Shown here: positions 12,301 through 25,178 of the stretch, in pieces
How positions within the stretch are numbered: the first letter of the stretch is position 1
How the letters are laid out: every line of letters starts with the position of its first letter
Assembly (NCBI GenBank): GCA_039881145.1
Contig: JAYKKI010000066.1
Span: forward strand, 11,983,501-12,047,500
DNA from: Druceiella hillmani
Taxonomy: Eukaryota > Arthropoda > Insecta > Lepidoptera > Hepialidae
Direction: 5' to 3'
DNA: 64,000 nt
Translations under genes and position numbers: made by a program
Notes under the pieces: model-generated
What the model saw: the letters and a program-made list of their open reading frames with translations, nothing else
What the model was told of the DNA's origin: nothing
The model's database searches: none

Positions 12301-15300
12301 ACTTGCCTTTATAAATTCACGGTTTTACACACTAATTTTATTAAATATTGTTAAGAGATAAAATAGTTAAATAAAAGAAAGACAATTATTTCCATTTCTC
12401 TATTATTTCTTTTTTCTTGAAAAATTTCAGGTTTTTTATTCAAAAAATTATCATATGATGATAATGACATACACAACCGCTCGTATTTGCTCTTTTATCA
12501 TCGTTACTTTGACGATAGGAGCTCATTGTATTCGATAACATTGTGATAAAAATACCAGCTAATAGCTAAACGATTAAAGATATGAAAAGAAATTTACCTT
12601 CTGATAAATAATTTTTGAACTCGATTTTTTCGCTTGATTTTGGGCAAAGATAAAATATTTTTTTTCAAAGGAATATATGTAGATTTCAGTTAGACCAGTT
12701 TGTATTTAAAATAATCGTTTAACATATTTACATTTATAAAGTAAGATTTTTTTGAAAAAAATATGCCAGATCTGACTTAATACTTGTTGTAATGGGGCGG
12801 ATCGCCGCGCGAGTTGTGCGATGATAATCTGGATTACAATGCCCTACAAAAATGAACTCATGACTTTGGCATATTTTCCACTCAATGGAATATTTTCCAC
12901 TACATTTCAAAATAAATCAATGGATATATAAAAATAATGTACAGTAAAATTATTGTTCTCAAAAATTTATACAATAAAGACAGTGAGGGTTTATTACGTT
13001 CACTGTTTAAAAAATATAAATTTTCTACTGAATTTTTAGGGTTTATTATATAAAAATATGTTAATCCATATTAAATTAAATTTTGAAGTTATTTCCCTCA
13101 AATCATGCAAATCAAATTTTCGTAATCAAATTGTGAAAATTTCTTAACGAATAGGTTAAATGTTACGACATTTCTGTTAAATAGGAGATAATGACACATT
13201 TGCTTTCTCGCAAGGAAAAGGGACGCATGAAAATTTGCTGTCTACCTGAATAGGAAGGTGCGAAGCTAGAGCGAGCCACTAGTGTATTTATAAATTGAAT
13301 TTTATTATCTGATTAACTATAAGCGGAAGTTAGATATAACGTTTTGTTTTATTTGTTTGTTTCTGGTAATATTTTTGCTCCCCATGGGATTAAAACTATT
13401 CAGAATTTACAAGATTAATTCTTACTACAATTTAAATTGATCTTTCTTTGTCCTGCATAGATTCATTTTATTTTATTCGAATAATTTTCTACTTCTGAAT
13501 GCGATTATCAGTAAATTAAAAGCTGAATTGAAAACACAATATTACAGTAGAAATAGTTTCTTTATAAATTATAAATATACTATAAACAGAAATAATACAG
13601 AAATATCCGGGTATATACAAAGTTTGGTACTATAATTTTGAGAGAATATCTCAACTGAGAAAATGTAAATTGAATTCTAATCTCAAACATTCTTAACAAA
13701 CATATTTGTTTTCTAATGTTCTTGTTTGAACATTGTTTTGCGAAATAATAGAAACATCTAACTTGGTTTCATTTTAAGGCAATATTATGAAGTGTAAAAT
13801 AATAAATTACATGACGACTTTATTTACTTTGGATTTATGATAAAGTTATAAGAAATTTCACTTCAAAAATTACTGAATAATAACCTACGTCACATGCTGC
13901 GCCGAAGTTATAATTAATGAATGCAAGCTATTTTACGTAACAGTGCATAAGTTTTATATCGATGATTATTTAAATGAAGAAAGAAATATTTATGTGTTTA
14001 ACCCACCCAGACTTTTGCGTTAAAAAATATCAAGGAATAAATGTTAAACTACACTCGCATATTCGGAACTTCGAAACGCATGTCACGTCGACAGCCTCGA
14101 TATATCCTAGAAATATATCTACAAGAATAGCAAAATTGCTAACCGCGTGCGATTTATTCGCCCCCAACGAAACTTGTCTCCCGAATTTCGGCAACGACAC
14201 AGACTTTTTTTTGAAACGAGAGAACCTGCCGCATAGCACCTGTTTACGAAGCCGGTATGCTAGTGACAAGTGAGCCCGGTAGTTGATAATAAGGGTCGAT
14301 GTATGTATTTCAGTGTCCAAGTTTCTACATAAGTTTTTATTAATATTTTATACAATCCAGTGACTGTTAGCGAATGTTTTTATACATTTGAGTGTCGTTA
14401 AATATTATTGGTGATCTGTGGTAAGTAACAAACTTGTCTACTATTTTTGTGCAAAATTTCTCATTTACTTATCATTCCTGATATATGGATTACTCCATTT
14501 TATTGTGACTTCAATCCGTTGTTTCACCTTTTAATAAATTTACTTGCTCTTAAAAAGAAAGAAATTTCATTTCTCTCCTTAAAATGTGTCATTAATCTAA
14601 ATTACTTATAAATTTTTATATGAAATAAAATGAGTAAAAGTAAAGCAACCCAGCAAGCAAACCACGATCATAAAAATAAAAATGTCGAGATTTTAGATAG
14701 AGTTTAGTGCATTTAATCTAAAATAATAATTCATTTTTGAATCATTTGAATAGTCATGTAGACAGCATATAATGACGATAATGGTTTTTAAGTTTTTTAT
14801 ATTCAAGACTGACCATTTATAGTGGTACAAATTTTTCTTAGCTAGAAAACATCGTGATAACTAATTTAAAAGTTTGTTCCACGAAAATCAACAGTTTAGA
14901 AGTAATAATTTTTTTTACTTTTTTGAAAAATCTTTACTTCATTTACATCACGTCAATTACTTTTTTCCGACAAATATTTCACTAAATCAAATGAAATTTG
15001 GTGTGGGAGTAAAGTAGTCATGTAGCAAGCATATAATGATGATTTCTGTGTTTAACTTTTGCCATTGCTTGAAACTTCATGTTGATTTTTTCCGTTTTCA
15101 AGAGAAAAACATACATTTAAAAAACACAGTAGTTAAATCTAAGATCATAACCAAATCTCTTGCTGTATAATTTGCTTATAATCTTAAAAACTACCTAAAA
15201 ACTTGGTAATAGTCTAGCCAAAAAGTTGCATTGATATAACAGTTGCAATACCTTTACAAATTAATATCATGTTACTAAGTCACTAAATGTAAAATTTCTG

Positions 15301-17989
15301 CCATAATCGCAATTTTAGAAAACTATGTTAAAAAACATTAATTAAAATCTTTGCATTTAGAATCAGAAAAAGTCATTACATCAAAGGTATTAAATAAAAA
15401 TCAACATGAATTTAATTGCATCATCTTAAGAATTCAAAAAGTATTAGAAATTCAAAAAGTGGTAAAATATTTCATAAAAATTGGTAATACGTTCGTAATG
15501 TTAATGAAATCAAAATACAATATAAACTATTCGTGTATATGAAGCGTATTCGTGTATATGAAGCGTTGATCTAAATCGATATTTCACTACAAAATAATTA
15601 GAAAAAACAAATAATCGATTTAAATACTTGCCAAAATAAGTATTGAAAACGTTTGGAATTTGATTTAAGACTTTTTTATACGGAACTTGTTAAATTAGTT
15701 TTATAAAATTGTTTATGGTATAATGGAACCGGCCAAAATAATTGTTAGTCAAGCTCAGTAGCGAATATCTATGAATTAAGTTTATAGAAGTACCTATAAA
15801 ATAATTAATAAATTAATAATCTTCTTGGGTATTGGAATAAAATAGTATTTTACAATTTTGAAGCTAAATATGTATTTTGTTTAACAAATTAGGTTGTAAA
15901 ACAATAAAAGGGTTTAAAGAACTAGGTCCATTACATATAAAATACTTTTTTGTGGAATGTTAGATTTATTATTTTTAGCATATTTTATTAGAAATATATA
16001 CTAAATTTCTACTGTGCTAGATATTACTATACTTATTCATCTAAAAAATAAAAATCATTTAACAAAAAGAGTAATGATTTTGAAGTAGCTTTACCTAACA
16101 TACCATTATATAAAGGTTTTCAATATTTTTTAACCATGTAACATAAATTTTTATCAATTAAGATATTAATACGCAAACATAAACTATTCATTAGATGTAA
16201 GTTTTCAAAAATAAGAGAAAGCAGCATTTCATTTAATGAGTATATCGAATAATTATAATTAAATTTAATTCAATATAAATATTATTTAACATACAGTGTT
16301 GCGTATTACGGTAAAGAATTCAAGAAGAATTTTAAATGTATTTAAAAAGTAGTTATTTCATGAAATGTTGATTTTGTAACAAAACAATTGATCTTGTAAC
16401 TTAAGTTGCTTAAGTTTTTGCAAGTTTTATTTGATAATAATTTGCAATAACAGCCCATTGACATGATTTGTTTCATCATATTTAAAGAAAACTAAATATT
16501 CTGAAATGTAACAAATTTTAGTAACTCTACTTCTTTTCGATACTAATATTCGTTATGGTGTTATCGGTTCATACGTTTTAACCGCTATATGTTTTAGCTG
16601 CGTAACAAAAAAAAATATTTTTATTTTGAAAATAGTGAGAAAAAAGGAAAATACCAACAGCAAAATATTTTTGACTTTCGTATAAATTAATTTTTAGTAT
16701 AGTCATTTGCAACTTACATAATTTAAGATAATAATTAACAAAATCTAATGATTTGCCAGGAAATACCTAAGTATATTCAGCAGTACAGGAAAAGGAAGTA
16801 GCCTTAAAATGTCAACCTATAAGGGATAAAATAGATCTATTGGAGACGTTGTGTAAGAAAAAAATTTAACTACATATTTTGTACCAATAAAAGGTACAGT
16901 TAAATTGAATAGTGAAAAATATGGAATGCAAAAATTAACTTTAATCGAAGGGTTTTGTATTGTAAACAAAATATTATTTATTTAATACGCTATTGAATTG
17001 AATCTAATGACAAACCTCAATGGGCTTGTGAATATTTTTCAAGCAAACAATACGACATTATATAATGAAATCATATCTGTGTCAATATAGAAATAAAAGC
17101 ACGTGTCTGAGAGTAAATTTTAATTCTACGGGTTAACAAAAAATAGTATATACAAACTTTACATTCTCACTTATACTTTACTTAAATCCAGGTAGATTGA
17201 AAAAAAAGAGGTGACTCATTTATCTTTAATCTTCCAAATTCCAAAAATCTAATCCATTGATAAAATATTAAAGAAAGAAAATATATAATACAGTATTACA
17301 TACGAGTACATCGAATCTGAATTGTAACACAGTGGGAATTTAGAAATTTTTTTAAACGAATGAAAAAATATGATATTAACAGTTACTTTCGAGCTTGAAA
17401 TATATGCAGTTTGGGAATTTTAAAATCCGGCCTCATATTATACAATTTGGAGTCTGCTTTATGCCTTCTTTTATTACTCGGTATGAGTAAAGTAAATTAA
17501 ATAATATTAATTTTTTTTAATAGTCTTTTTTTCTTACAAGGTGTGCTGATAAGTCTCCAAAAATATAGTTTCAGCCGGTAAGGATATTAAGGTCACAAAA
17601 GCCGTTATTAGAAATATCTCACTTCCTGTCACTCGCATATTGCTAGTGGTTTTTAGAAAAATTAAAAGCATGAAATTCTCTACCAATTTGGTTGAACGAA
17701 TTTTCTTTTTTGATTAATCGTTTTCCATATGTAGCGTAGAGAAGGGAAAGCGCGCATCTGTTTATGAGATAATGCTACGTATACTGCGGAGCCAGGTGCA
17801 CAGTATGCTCTATTATTAGTTATTAATATAATAAAGTAATTTAAAAAATTGCATATAATTTTATTTTGCGAAAGGTCTAAAAAATATTAAAATATTTATA
17901 AAATTGCAGGAAATTTTTATATTGCGAAAGTAAATCAGTTTTTGTATATTTAAGTAGTTAATTGTTATAAATAGGAAATACGGCGATGT
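12301..17989. other. AT-rich stretch with scattered GC-richer patches, no gene recognised
   Basis: Patches at 12790-12830, 13200-13285 and 13990-14330 have higher GC. Open frames at 13974-14273 (plus) and 14030-14320 (minus) overlap each other and show no known motif. A 19-bp tandem duplication, TTCGTGTATATGAAGCG twice, lies at about 15530-15566. At 17541-17565 a TGCTGATAAGTCTCC segment resembles some mariner ends but has no partner. Confidence 0.45.
14310..14426 (+). promoter_or_regulatory. Speculative initiator plus 5' splice donor
   Basis: TTTCAGTG at about 14308-14315 fits the arthropod initiator TCAGT. About 110 bases downstream CTGTG/GTAAGTAAC (donor at 14421) is a strong splice donor. 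The interval has no useful reading frame, so it could be a non-coding first exon. No TATA box is seen, and chance occurrence in AT-rich DNA is quite possible. Confidence 0.15.
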
Positions 17990-18420
17990 AAAACAACAAG
18001 CGTAAATGGAACCCTCGTTGCCGGATGTGCAAGAACTTTATTTATATTAAATATTTATTTTATAAAATTAATGAAAGAGGAAATGATTAATGAAATTGAA
18101 AGTAACCGTATATTGCAATAAAACAATTACAAACAATAATGAGACTTACATAGTGAAATAATTTTAAATGAAAATAAAATTAGTTAAAACCATTCCAGTT
18201 AAAACTTAGTTAAAACCATTGAAAAGAATATTTACCTTATATCCCTGCCAGATTATTAGGTTCAAGTAATCTATATTTCATAGATTTATGTACGACAAAC
18301 ATCACTTAAACAGAAATATTACAAAGTAACATATTGAGGAATATAATGAAAACGTTTTACACTGAGATTGCAAATTAAATTATTCTTAGAAATTAAATAA
18401 TTTCTCCTGACATAATAATT
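17990..18420. repeat. Dispersed non-coding repeat, copy R3 (partial)
   Basis: The segment 18000-18060 (CGTAAATGGAACCCTCGTTG then GGATGTGC) matches 4227-4275 and 720-765. GTTAAAACCATT at about 18183 matches R1. The downstream part 18245-18400 matches 5255-5420. Compared with R2 and its downstream flank, this copy lacks the intervening kilobase. Confidence 0.45.
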
Positions 18421-20440
18421 ATTTCAAAATATCTTTAACACAATTTTAGTTAGTAAATATTCAGAGTGCCAAAAATGCATATTCCTTTTCCTCCCTTACT
18501 TCCGAAACTTCTGAACAGAATTATGAAAAAACGTGGTCTTGATACGTCAAATTTGTAGGAAAATATAACGATAGGATCGCTATATGTCCGAGTTTTAAAA
18601 TATTCGCTTCAATATATATATCACCCTATTTAATTATATTAGGTATAATTAAATATTTATTAAGGAAGCACTCGATTCAAGAGCTAGACATTTTTTAGAA
18701 AACAAACTTGAATTTTTAGTTTCATATACGTTTAAAATTCATTAGTGAACGCTTCAATTAAATAATAATTTTAATTAAAAAATCTACCAAGTAAAAAATA
18801 TCAGGCAATTTATTTTCATACTTTACCTACCCATAACATTTATTTTTATTGAATATCAAAATGATAATAATTGTTACTTTAAACGAATTCCTAAACATTT
18901 TTAAAATACCGTATATATTTTCAACAGCAGGCATCGATAAAAGTATGATATATAGGGCATGTTCAATACAAAAAGACTAGCGATATCTTATTATAGTAAA
19001 TAAACCTAATAACCTAATAAAAAGAGACAGAGAGACAATATGTGATTGCCACCGGAATTATATCGGGCTGTGTATTAGACACATTTATCAAACAAGAAAA
19101 GCTCAAGTATAAAGCAATGCTTCTTTAAGATACGAAATTTCAATAAGTAAATATTCCAATTAAGTATTAACTTCAGAATTCCCTCGAAGATACCTTTAGA
19201 ATTGGTCAAAAATTATCTACGTCTAGCCAATGATTATTTAACTTCCTTTCATAACTTTCTTCACTTCAATATCTTATATTAAATTATAGATTTCAACATT
19301 TTATCAACTTTTAGGTTAGTAGATACCGTGAATAATTTATATAATTTTTCTAGTAGTATAAGTAACTAGGTAACCAATAATTTGATAAAATCTGACAAAG
19401 CGGTCTACTCTCATAGCTCTTTTCAATGATTACTTGAATTGTTAACACTTTTATATAAATGTACATTTTAACTATTACTTGGATAATCAGAGTAATTATT
19501 TGAACGCAACTATACTTAAATAATCCTTTAACTTTGTTTTTCAATTTAATTTTTTTTTAATTTGTACTGTTCGCATTGATTCGTTTTAATGATTTCTAAA
19601 TATAAAAATATTAGTCTTATGATTTCTAAATATTTTATGCTGCACTTACAATTGTCCATTAATTATTGTTTTGTAGGAACTATATAAATAATTTTTTTTT
19701 AATAATTAAAATTAATAATAATAATAATATAGTGGAAAAAATAGGAATTTCTTTGAAAAACCAATTTCAAATTCGGTTTAACAACACTTCCTATACATTT
19801 TAAATCTTGGCATATTCTATGCGTATGTTATCAAAAATGTATGTTAAATGACCTTAATAATGTTAACATCAACCTAATTATGCAAATTTTTATTCGCTAA
19901 CAATTTTTAATTACCGAAATTTATTTATGTGGTAACAAAAAGTTAACCTTAATTGAGTGGTGAATTAACGATATCAAGCATTGTTTTTCACATATTTTGA
20001 TTTAAATTTAACGAAAAGGAATTTCAAATTATCGAAAATTATTTAAAATACATCAACACGTTATATTCACATAGGTTATTAAAAGAAAATGGTACCTATG
20101 ACAAAAACCACTAATTTTCTACACCAGCATAGTCGGCCCTCATTAGAAGTACATGTTCAAAATAGAATATTTGGAGCAGTTTTAGAAGTATGTTTAGTTT
20201 TTCTATTGCGTTTTTACGAAAAAAAATGGCATTAGTGAATAAAATAACATGGCTTCCTTATAGTGTAGTTAAAAGCCGAGGGTTGATATTCCTTATTTTT
20301 ATTTAAGACCTAACGAGTTGTTTATTTATTTCCTTTGTAATTTCTTCGCTTAATAAAGGAATTAAAATTATTTTTATCAATTATGCCGAACATATTAGGT
20401 AAAAAAATTATGCCAATGTTGAACCATGCCTTGGTCGATT
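18421..20440. other. AT-rich stretch, nothing recognised
   Basis: Only short chance frames, for example 19350-19544 on the minus strand. No inverted repeats or coding motifs were seen. Confidence 0.5.
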
Positions 20441-20444
20441 AAAA

Positions 20445-21071
20445 TTATATACGAGTAACGCTAATATATGCATGTATACCGCCAAAAACGTCAACTCCAA
20501 CTTTGGTTTTGATTATAACAATAGTCACTTCGTCTACTGCATTATTAAGTATAATGGATGAATGACAAAATATTTTTGATTGCTTTTGGAACAAATTAAC
20601 TTATGGCAATTTTTAACTGACAAATAATTGTTGTGATCAATGAGTTCCTGATTTAGAAATTCTTGGGGGTCTTCTATTGGTTTTGTTTTCATCAACCCAG
20701 CTATAAGTAGCTTAGGATTTTGCATCAAAGATTTAGTTAACGGATAATTTGTGAACGAATTATCTTTAATCACATTGGTGCTGTTACAGATACAGATGCA
20801 ATCATCCTAGTTATACTATTTAATACTGTATGTGATTCACTCCGTTGCAAGCCAACATTACCTTGAGATAAAATATTTGATATAACATATATATGTCATC
20901 CAGTTTCAAGCTCACATATATTTCTAATTGTGAAGCAGGCTGATTAACTCGGTGCACATTGCGGAAACTATATCTACCACAAAACGCTGCTAGCTTCTCA
21001 TCAATAGTTACATTCTCCTTTAAAAAATATTGGAAGTGAGCTGAACAAGTAACAGATGAATTTTTTTTCAT
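20445..21071 (-). pseudogene. piggyBac-like transposase relic (DDE_Tnp_1_7)
   Basis: Read right to left, the first segment (21071-20820) contains ENVTIDEKLAAFCGRYSFR, matching the piggyBac core NITIDEQL..FRGRC.FR that carries the first catalytic aspartate. The next segment (20773-20534) contains DNSFTNYPLTKSL, matching the DNYFTS.PL motif, then LIAGLMKTKPIEDPQEFLN, corresponding to the TIVGT.RKNK..P.EFL stretch. Past a stop, KTKVGVDVFGGIHAY (about 20465-20510) matches the STKGGVD region with the last catalytic aspartate. piggyBac enzymes cut and paste at TTAA. Here stops, a frame change near 20774-20820 and many substitutions (FCGRYSF for FRGRCSF) show a dead copy. The N-terminal region, the cysteine-rich C-terminus and the TIRs were not found. 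Confidence 0.75.
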
Positions 21072-21521
21072 TGAATACTACGATAATTAAACTGTAAGAA
21101 AGAAAACCAAAACTAACTAGAGACATTTTTCTCCTAAGTAATTTAACTCATATCATCTGTTATTCACAGATCAAACAGAACCTGATGGCTGGATTTAAAG
21201 CATCATTCTAACTATAAACAAAACAAATACAGCTTTCAATTCAGGCAGATCAGTCTGTTGAATAAAACTCCTAATGTAACAATTACCTCGTCTTCGTTCT
21301 ATTTTATTATTATTGTTTCACACAACTATATCAATCACCTTATCATGAAATAAATAGTTGCTCGGAAATCAAAATCATTTTTGCCTCAGCTTTATGCTAT
21401 ACATTTGATTTTTATAACATTCGCACGAATTCTTACTCGACAACCTAATTTGTTTTCATTTCATTTTGTGTACAATTAAATGAAACTACGTGATGTAGTG
21501 TTATTTCTACTTTCATTAAGT

Positions 21522-21582
21522 TCTTTACCACGACCTAGGTTTCGTTGTATTACAACATCTTCGGGTGGGCTATTAGCAAAGA
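21522..21582 (-). ncRNA. Hammerhead ribozyme-like motif, copy A (inactive form)
   Basis: On the minus strand the order is stem I 5' strand (TCTTTG, loop, CCAC), core CCGAAGA, stem II GTTGT-AAT-ACAAC, GAAA, a very short stem III ACC-TA-GGT, C, then GTGG and TAAAGA closing stem I. This is the hammerhead layout (C3 U4 G5 A6 N7 G8 A9 / G12 A13 A14 A15.1 / U16.1 H17). The conserved U4 is replaced by C, so self-cleavage is not expected. One extra base follows A9. It lies in the tail of a recognisable Penelope-like element, the known context of such ribozymes. Confidence 0.6.
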
Positions 21583-21743
21583 TAATAGCCAAATAGCCCA
21601 CAATGTTGTACAATGCAAATGTTCCGGTGTATGTAATAAAATTAAATGGAAGTTATTCTCGGTAAAACATTTATACAAAAGGGTATCTGAAAGTTAGAAC
21701 AAAGTCATACCACTAATTCTATATATCTCCGGTTTTATTTATT

Positions 21744-21759
21744 CATATATTTATTTATA

Positions 21760-21812
<53 letters not shown>
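21744..21812. repeat. (TA)n microsatellite in Penelope-like 3' tail
   Basis: Alternating TA with one ACAT break, between the endonuclease frame and the hammerhead-like end. Confidence 0.95.
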
Positions 21813-21816
<4 letters not shown>

Positions 21817-21948
21817 CTTTTGTTTTTAATTTTTTTTTTAATATTTATTTCTTTTCATTTTTTTTTCTATACTTATATTTATATGTGTATTTGGGCTGAA
21901 ACAATTTGAAGAGTACTGTAGTATTAATGTTTTCTAATTATATTATGT

Positions 21949-22650
21949 CTAGAAGATATTAAGTATGGGTGATGTATAAGTATGGGATGATGTTATATTT
22001 AGTTGTTCATTTAATATATTAACATTGGTGTCTTCTTTATGTCTGTTTATTTCTAATATTTCTAGGATATTAAGTTTATTGCCTTTTGTATTTATTTGTA
22101 ATATATAGGGGGCATTATCAGTATGAGGGTGATGGTTATTTTCAATGAGATGCTTAGCAAAGTGAGATGTGTCTGGTTTGTTATTTCGCCAGCTGGCAAC
22201 GTGTTCTTTATATTTTGTAGTAACATCTCTTCCTGTTTGACCTATGTATATACTATTACAGTCGTTACATTTAAGTTTATAGATACCACTCTTTTTATAT
22301 TTATCTCATTTTTCTTTATTATTAATAAGGGTTTTACCCAAATTATTTAAAGTACTATAAGCACATGTTGTATTATTTATATTTTTATTATTAGTTAAGA
22401 GTTTTCCTAATTTGGGTGATACATTACCTATATATGTGTATTTGTCTTGTATTAGTATTTTTCTTAATATATTATTGTACAGTTTTGTGACAATTGATGG
22501 GTTATAATTATTATTTACTGCGATTTGTTTTATATTTTTTATTTCTTTACGTAAATTAGGTTTTTTTAGAGGGACGGTTAAAGCTCTGTGAATCATCGAA
22601 TGGAAAGCTGCTAGCTATGGGACCAAGGGTGTTGAGAATAACTATTAATC
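21949..22650 (-). pseudogene. Penelope-like polyprotein C-terminus with GIY-YIG endonuclease
   Basis: The frame begins after a one-base disruption near 22610-22625, where HPWSH is out of frame with AAFHSMIHRALTVPL. It then reads through the conserved linker RALTVPLKKPNLRKEIKNI, with KQIAVNNNYNP after it, as in other Penelope-like proteins. A TGA at about 22306, probably from TGG, interrupts it. The same frame continues with KSGIYKLKCNDCNSIYIGQT (GIY and YIG motifs and the CxxC knuckle), GRDVTTKYKEH (catalytic arginine), SHFAKHL, and NILEILEI with the metal-binding glutamate, ending at TAG (21949-21951). The endonuclease nicks target DNA for priming. Apart from one nonsense and one frameshift change the frame is well kept, so the insertion is fairly young. 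Confidence 0.85.
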
Positions 22651-22670
22651 ATGGAGTCTGCAAATGAGTA

Positions 22671-23850
22671 TTTTCTAAATACACTAAATTTATTACCTTA
22701 TCTTAAAATAATCCTTTGAACTAAATTAAAAACAAATTAAATGCCCCACAAGGTATTGCTTCTTAGCGACGACTTTGATTACCTTCGAGGAATTAGACTT
22801 GATTCGTCATGTTTCCCTTATTTAGTATTTACTTACGCACACCATTCAATAGGTACATGCTGTATTATTCGCATATAATTTTGAAATATTAGTAAGTATA
22901 TATACGTATTAATATGTGTACATATGCTACAAACCTAATTTATCATGCTTCATAACGTATTTTTTTGTAAAGTCCATAATTTTGTGTTTATTTTTAAGTT
23001 ATTTGATGGAAGATTTTTTTCTTAATTTTTTTGTTGGAAGAATTTTTCTGTTAGATCGCGTGATTACTTCGTATAAATAAACTTGTGATTTCGGTACTAT
23101 CATATCAATGTTATATTTTTGGCTTTAGATAAATCCATATATACATAATTAAATTTCCAAAATGCCATACTCATACCATGCGCTTTGCTTATTCGTTGTA
23201 AGTAGCAAGCTGCAATAATCCTGGTTAATTGTAATTATCTGTAAGTATCCAAATATATAAATAAAACTCAAGTTGTTTTAATCCACTACCTTTATTAGCA
23301 TTTAGACACTAATATCATGATTAACATCAGAACCTGGGATTCTGGAAGTAGATTCAATATTATCCATTTATATATTGAAGCCCAAACTCAAGCTACATAC
23401 TATGAAATCTGGGGAAGATACAACCCTCTTTGTCCGACGGTGAACCAAATAAAAATCGAAGAGCGGGTGTTAATGCACATCATTTTTAAAGTAAAGAAAT
23501 TGAATGATTTTTTCCAGTTTATATTCAGCGTAAAAAAAAGTTTAGCTTATTTGAAAACCAAATTTTATACGATTTTAAAATGTACTTATGAATATTTAAA
23601 CGTGACCATTACTGCTAAACAAGAATAAGTTATCTTGGTAATATTAAAATGATATTTGTTGATCAGACTAAAATTTAATACATAGTCGACGATATTTTGA
23701 ATGAAATTACATTCGTAATAATTATTTCCACTCAGAAGAAGCTTTCTATATACTCACTTTTTCGCTTAATTGTTCAATAGTTGAAAACTACTTTTAATCG
23801 ACCTCAAAAAAGGGGATTCTTTGTTTGATCCGTACGGTTATATATATTTA

Positions 23851-23917
<67 letters not shown>

Positions 23918-24440
23918 GTATTGTTGCGATCGTTTTAAAAACTAGCGAACCAATTTATATGCTTTTTAGCTGTAGAATCTTTACATTGAAGAAGATTTCC
24001 AGGCATAAAATTATGATTAAGTTCATTGTTCATGATTAACTTCAATAAATATGTTTCAAGAATTGGAGAAAATAGCATTAATTAATGTTCAATCTGAAAG
24101 CTATTTATTTTAGAATTATTTCAAGTCGATTTATATTTTTTAAAGTTTTTTGAAAATTTACAAATATATGAAATTTACATGATTAGGATACGTTTAACGG
24201 AAGGTTACATTGATTGTTTAAGTATGACAAATAGTTCAATTTTTCTATTATTTCGAACTTTTTCTGTCATTATTTTATCTCTAAAATAGTGATCAACGGT
24301 AATATTTTAATCTACCTGGTACACTATCTATTCCGAGTAGGTGGGTCACATTTTATTCCACTATTTATTCCCAACAAAATAAAAATTATTTATTAGTTTC
24401 AGTTAACTGTTAACGCCACTGTAGTTTTCCTTTATATCCT
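22671..24440. other. AT-rich stretch, no recognised gene
   Basis: An open frame at 23317-23628 (plus, 103 codons) has no recognisable motif and codon content like its surroundings. A (TA)n array is listed separately. CGCCACTGTA at about 24413-24422 resembles a Tc1-type terminus but points the wrong way for the Tc1 relic that follows. Confidence 0.45.
23851..23915. repeat. (TA)n microsatellite
   Basis: Uninterrupted alternating TA for about 60 bases. Confidence 0.95.
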
Positions 24441-24449
24441 TTTTATGAA

Positions 24450-24810
24450 TAAAATCAGAATTTTCAATAGGATTGAGATCGGGTATCATCACCCGTCAAG
24501 ACACCGCTACGATGTTGATATTAGAAGGTGCTCTTTGAGTGGTATGAGTCTTACACGCGCGAGCGTTGTCCTAAACGAAAGTGAATCATTGCCCACTCGC
24601 TATAAAAATGGACTGACATAAGATTGAATTACTTGCTTAACGTAAGCGGTTACAGCGCCTTCCTCCAGAATTACCACTACACTAGATTCTTCAAAGAGGT
24701 TCCGCCAATGCATGGGTCTGTAAAACGTTCACCCTCTCTAGTCTATACGTGTACTCATCTGGTGTTACTCTAAAACTTCACCTCATACTTGTCATTAAAT
24801 AGTACTAAGT
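24450..24810 (-). pseudogene. Tc1-family transposase relic, catalytic half
   Basis: Read on the minus strand across several frames. DKYEVKF near 24805-24785 stands for the TDESKF-type motif carrying the first catalytic aspartate, followed by RVTPDEYTYRLERVN (about 24785-24730), typical of Tc1-like proteins. VVILEEGAVTA follows at about 24680-24650. DNARACKTHT (about 24570-24540, second aspartate) and IPDLNPIEN (about 24490-24465, the conserved PDLNPIEN signature) come next. Tc1 transposases cut and paste at TA. At least five stops or frameshifts are present, and the N-terminal DNA-binding half and both ends were not identified. Confidence 0.7.
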
Positions 24811-25178
24811 TAGTAGTAAGTTTTTCATGGTTTCAATTACTAAACGCACTATACGACAAGTCATTAATTTAAATCACACAACGCATGCTCTTGATCATTG
24901 TACATATTTCTGAACCATTTCCTTTGTGTCCTTGTCCTTGCCTGTTTTTTAATCCAAAATCATGTCAATAGGTTGTATGGCTAATATTTCTACATGTTTT
25001 TGATTTTTTTCGGTCTAATATATTATAAATAATTTTCATTGTTAAATTGTCTACCAACTAAATTTCAATGCCAATTGTTATGGTTGACTAGAAGAGATTG
25101 CTCATGTAGAAATAAGTCCGCCATATGTATTATGCATAAAATATGATAAATAAATAAATATAATGGATAGCCTGATGA
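24811..25178. other. AT-rich stretch upstream of the Tc1 relic
   Basis: By position this should hold the transposase N-terminal half, but no helix-turn-helix segment can be read in any frame. Sequence decay or deletion is the likely reason. Confidence 0.4.

Larger units (their letters stand above)
21470..22670 (-). mobile_element. Penelope-like retroelement, 5'-truncated 3' end
   Basis: On the minus strand this holds the end of the reverse-transcriptase thumb/linker, a GIY-YIG endonuclease, and an untranslated tail ending in the hammerhead-like sequence and TTTCATTTAATTGT. Penelope-like elements are known to pair a reverse transcriptase with a GIY-YIG nuclease, and some carry hammerhead ribozymes in their terminal repeats. 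The tail is interrupted by a (TA)n array at 21744-21812. Similarity to PLE protein fades above about 22670, so the copy is 5'-truncated, as is usual for this class. Confidence 0.85.

Noticed and set aside
13974..14320. Overlapping open frames on both strands in a GC-richer patch
   Set aside because: No recognisable domain on either strand and no conserved signal seen. Two overlapping frames cannot be told apart from a compositional effect.
17541..17565. TGCTGATAAGTCTCC as a mariner end
   Set aside because: Resembles ends of some mariner families but no inverted partner or transposase remnant was found nearby.
22123..22350. Plus-strand open frame of 75 codons
   Set aside because: It is the antisense of the GIY-YIG endonuclease frame, which has recognisable motifs on the minus strand.
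24413..24422. CGCCACTGTA as the end of the Tc1 relic
   Set aside because: Its orientation points away from the transposase relic and it has no matching partner, although it is the inverse of TACAGTGGCG at 28970.
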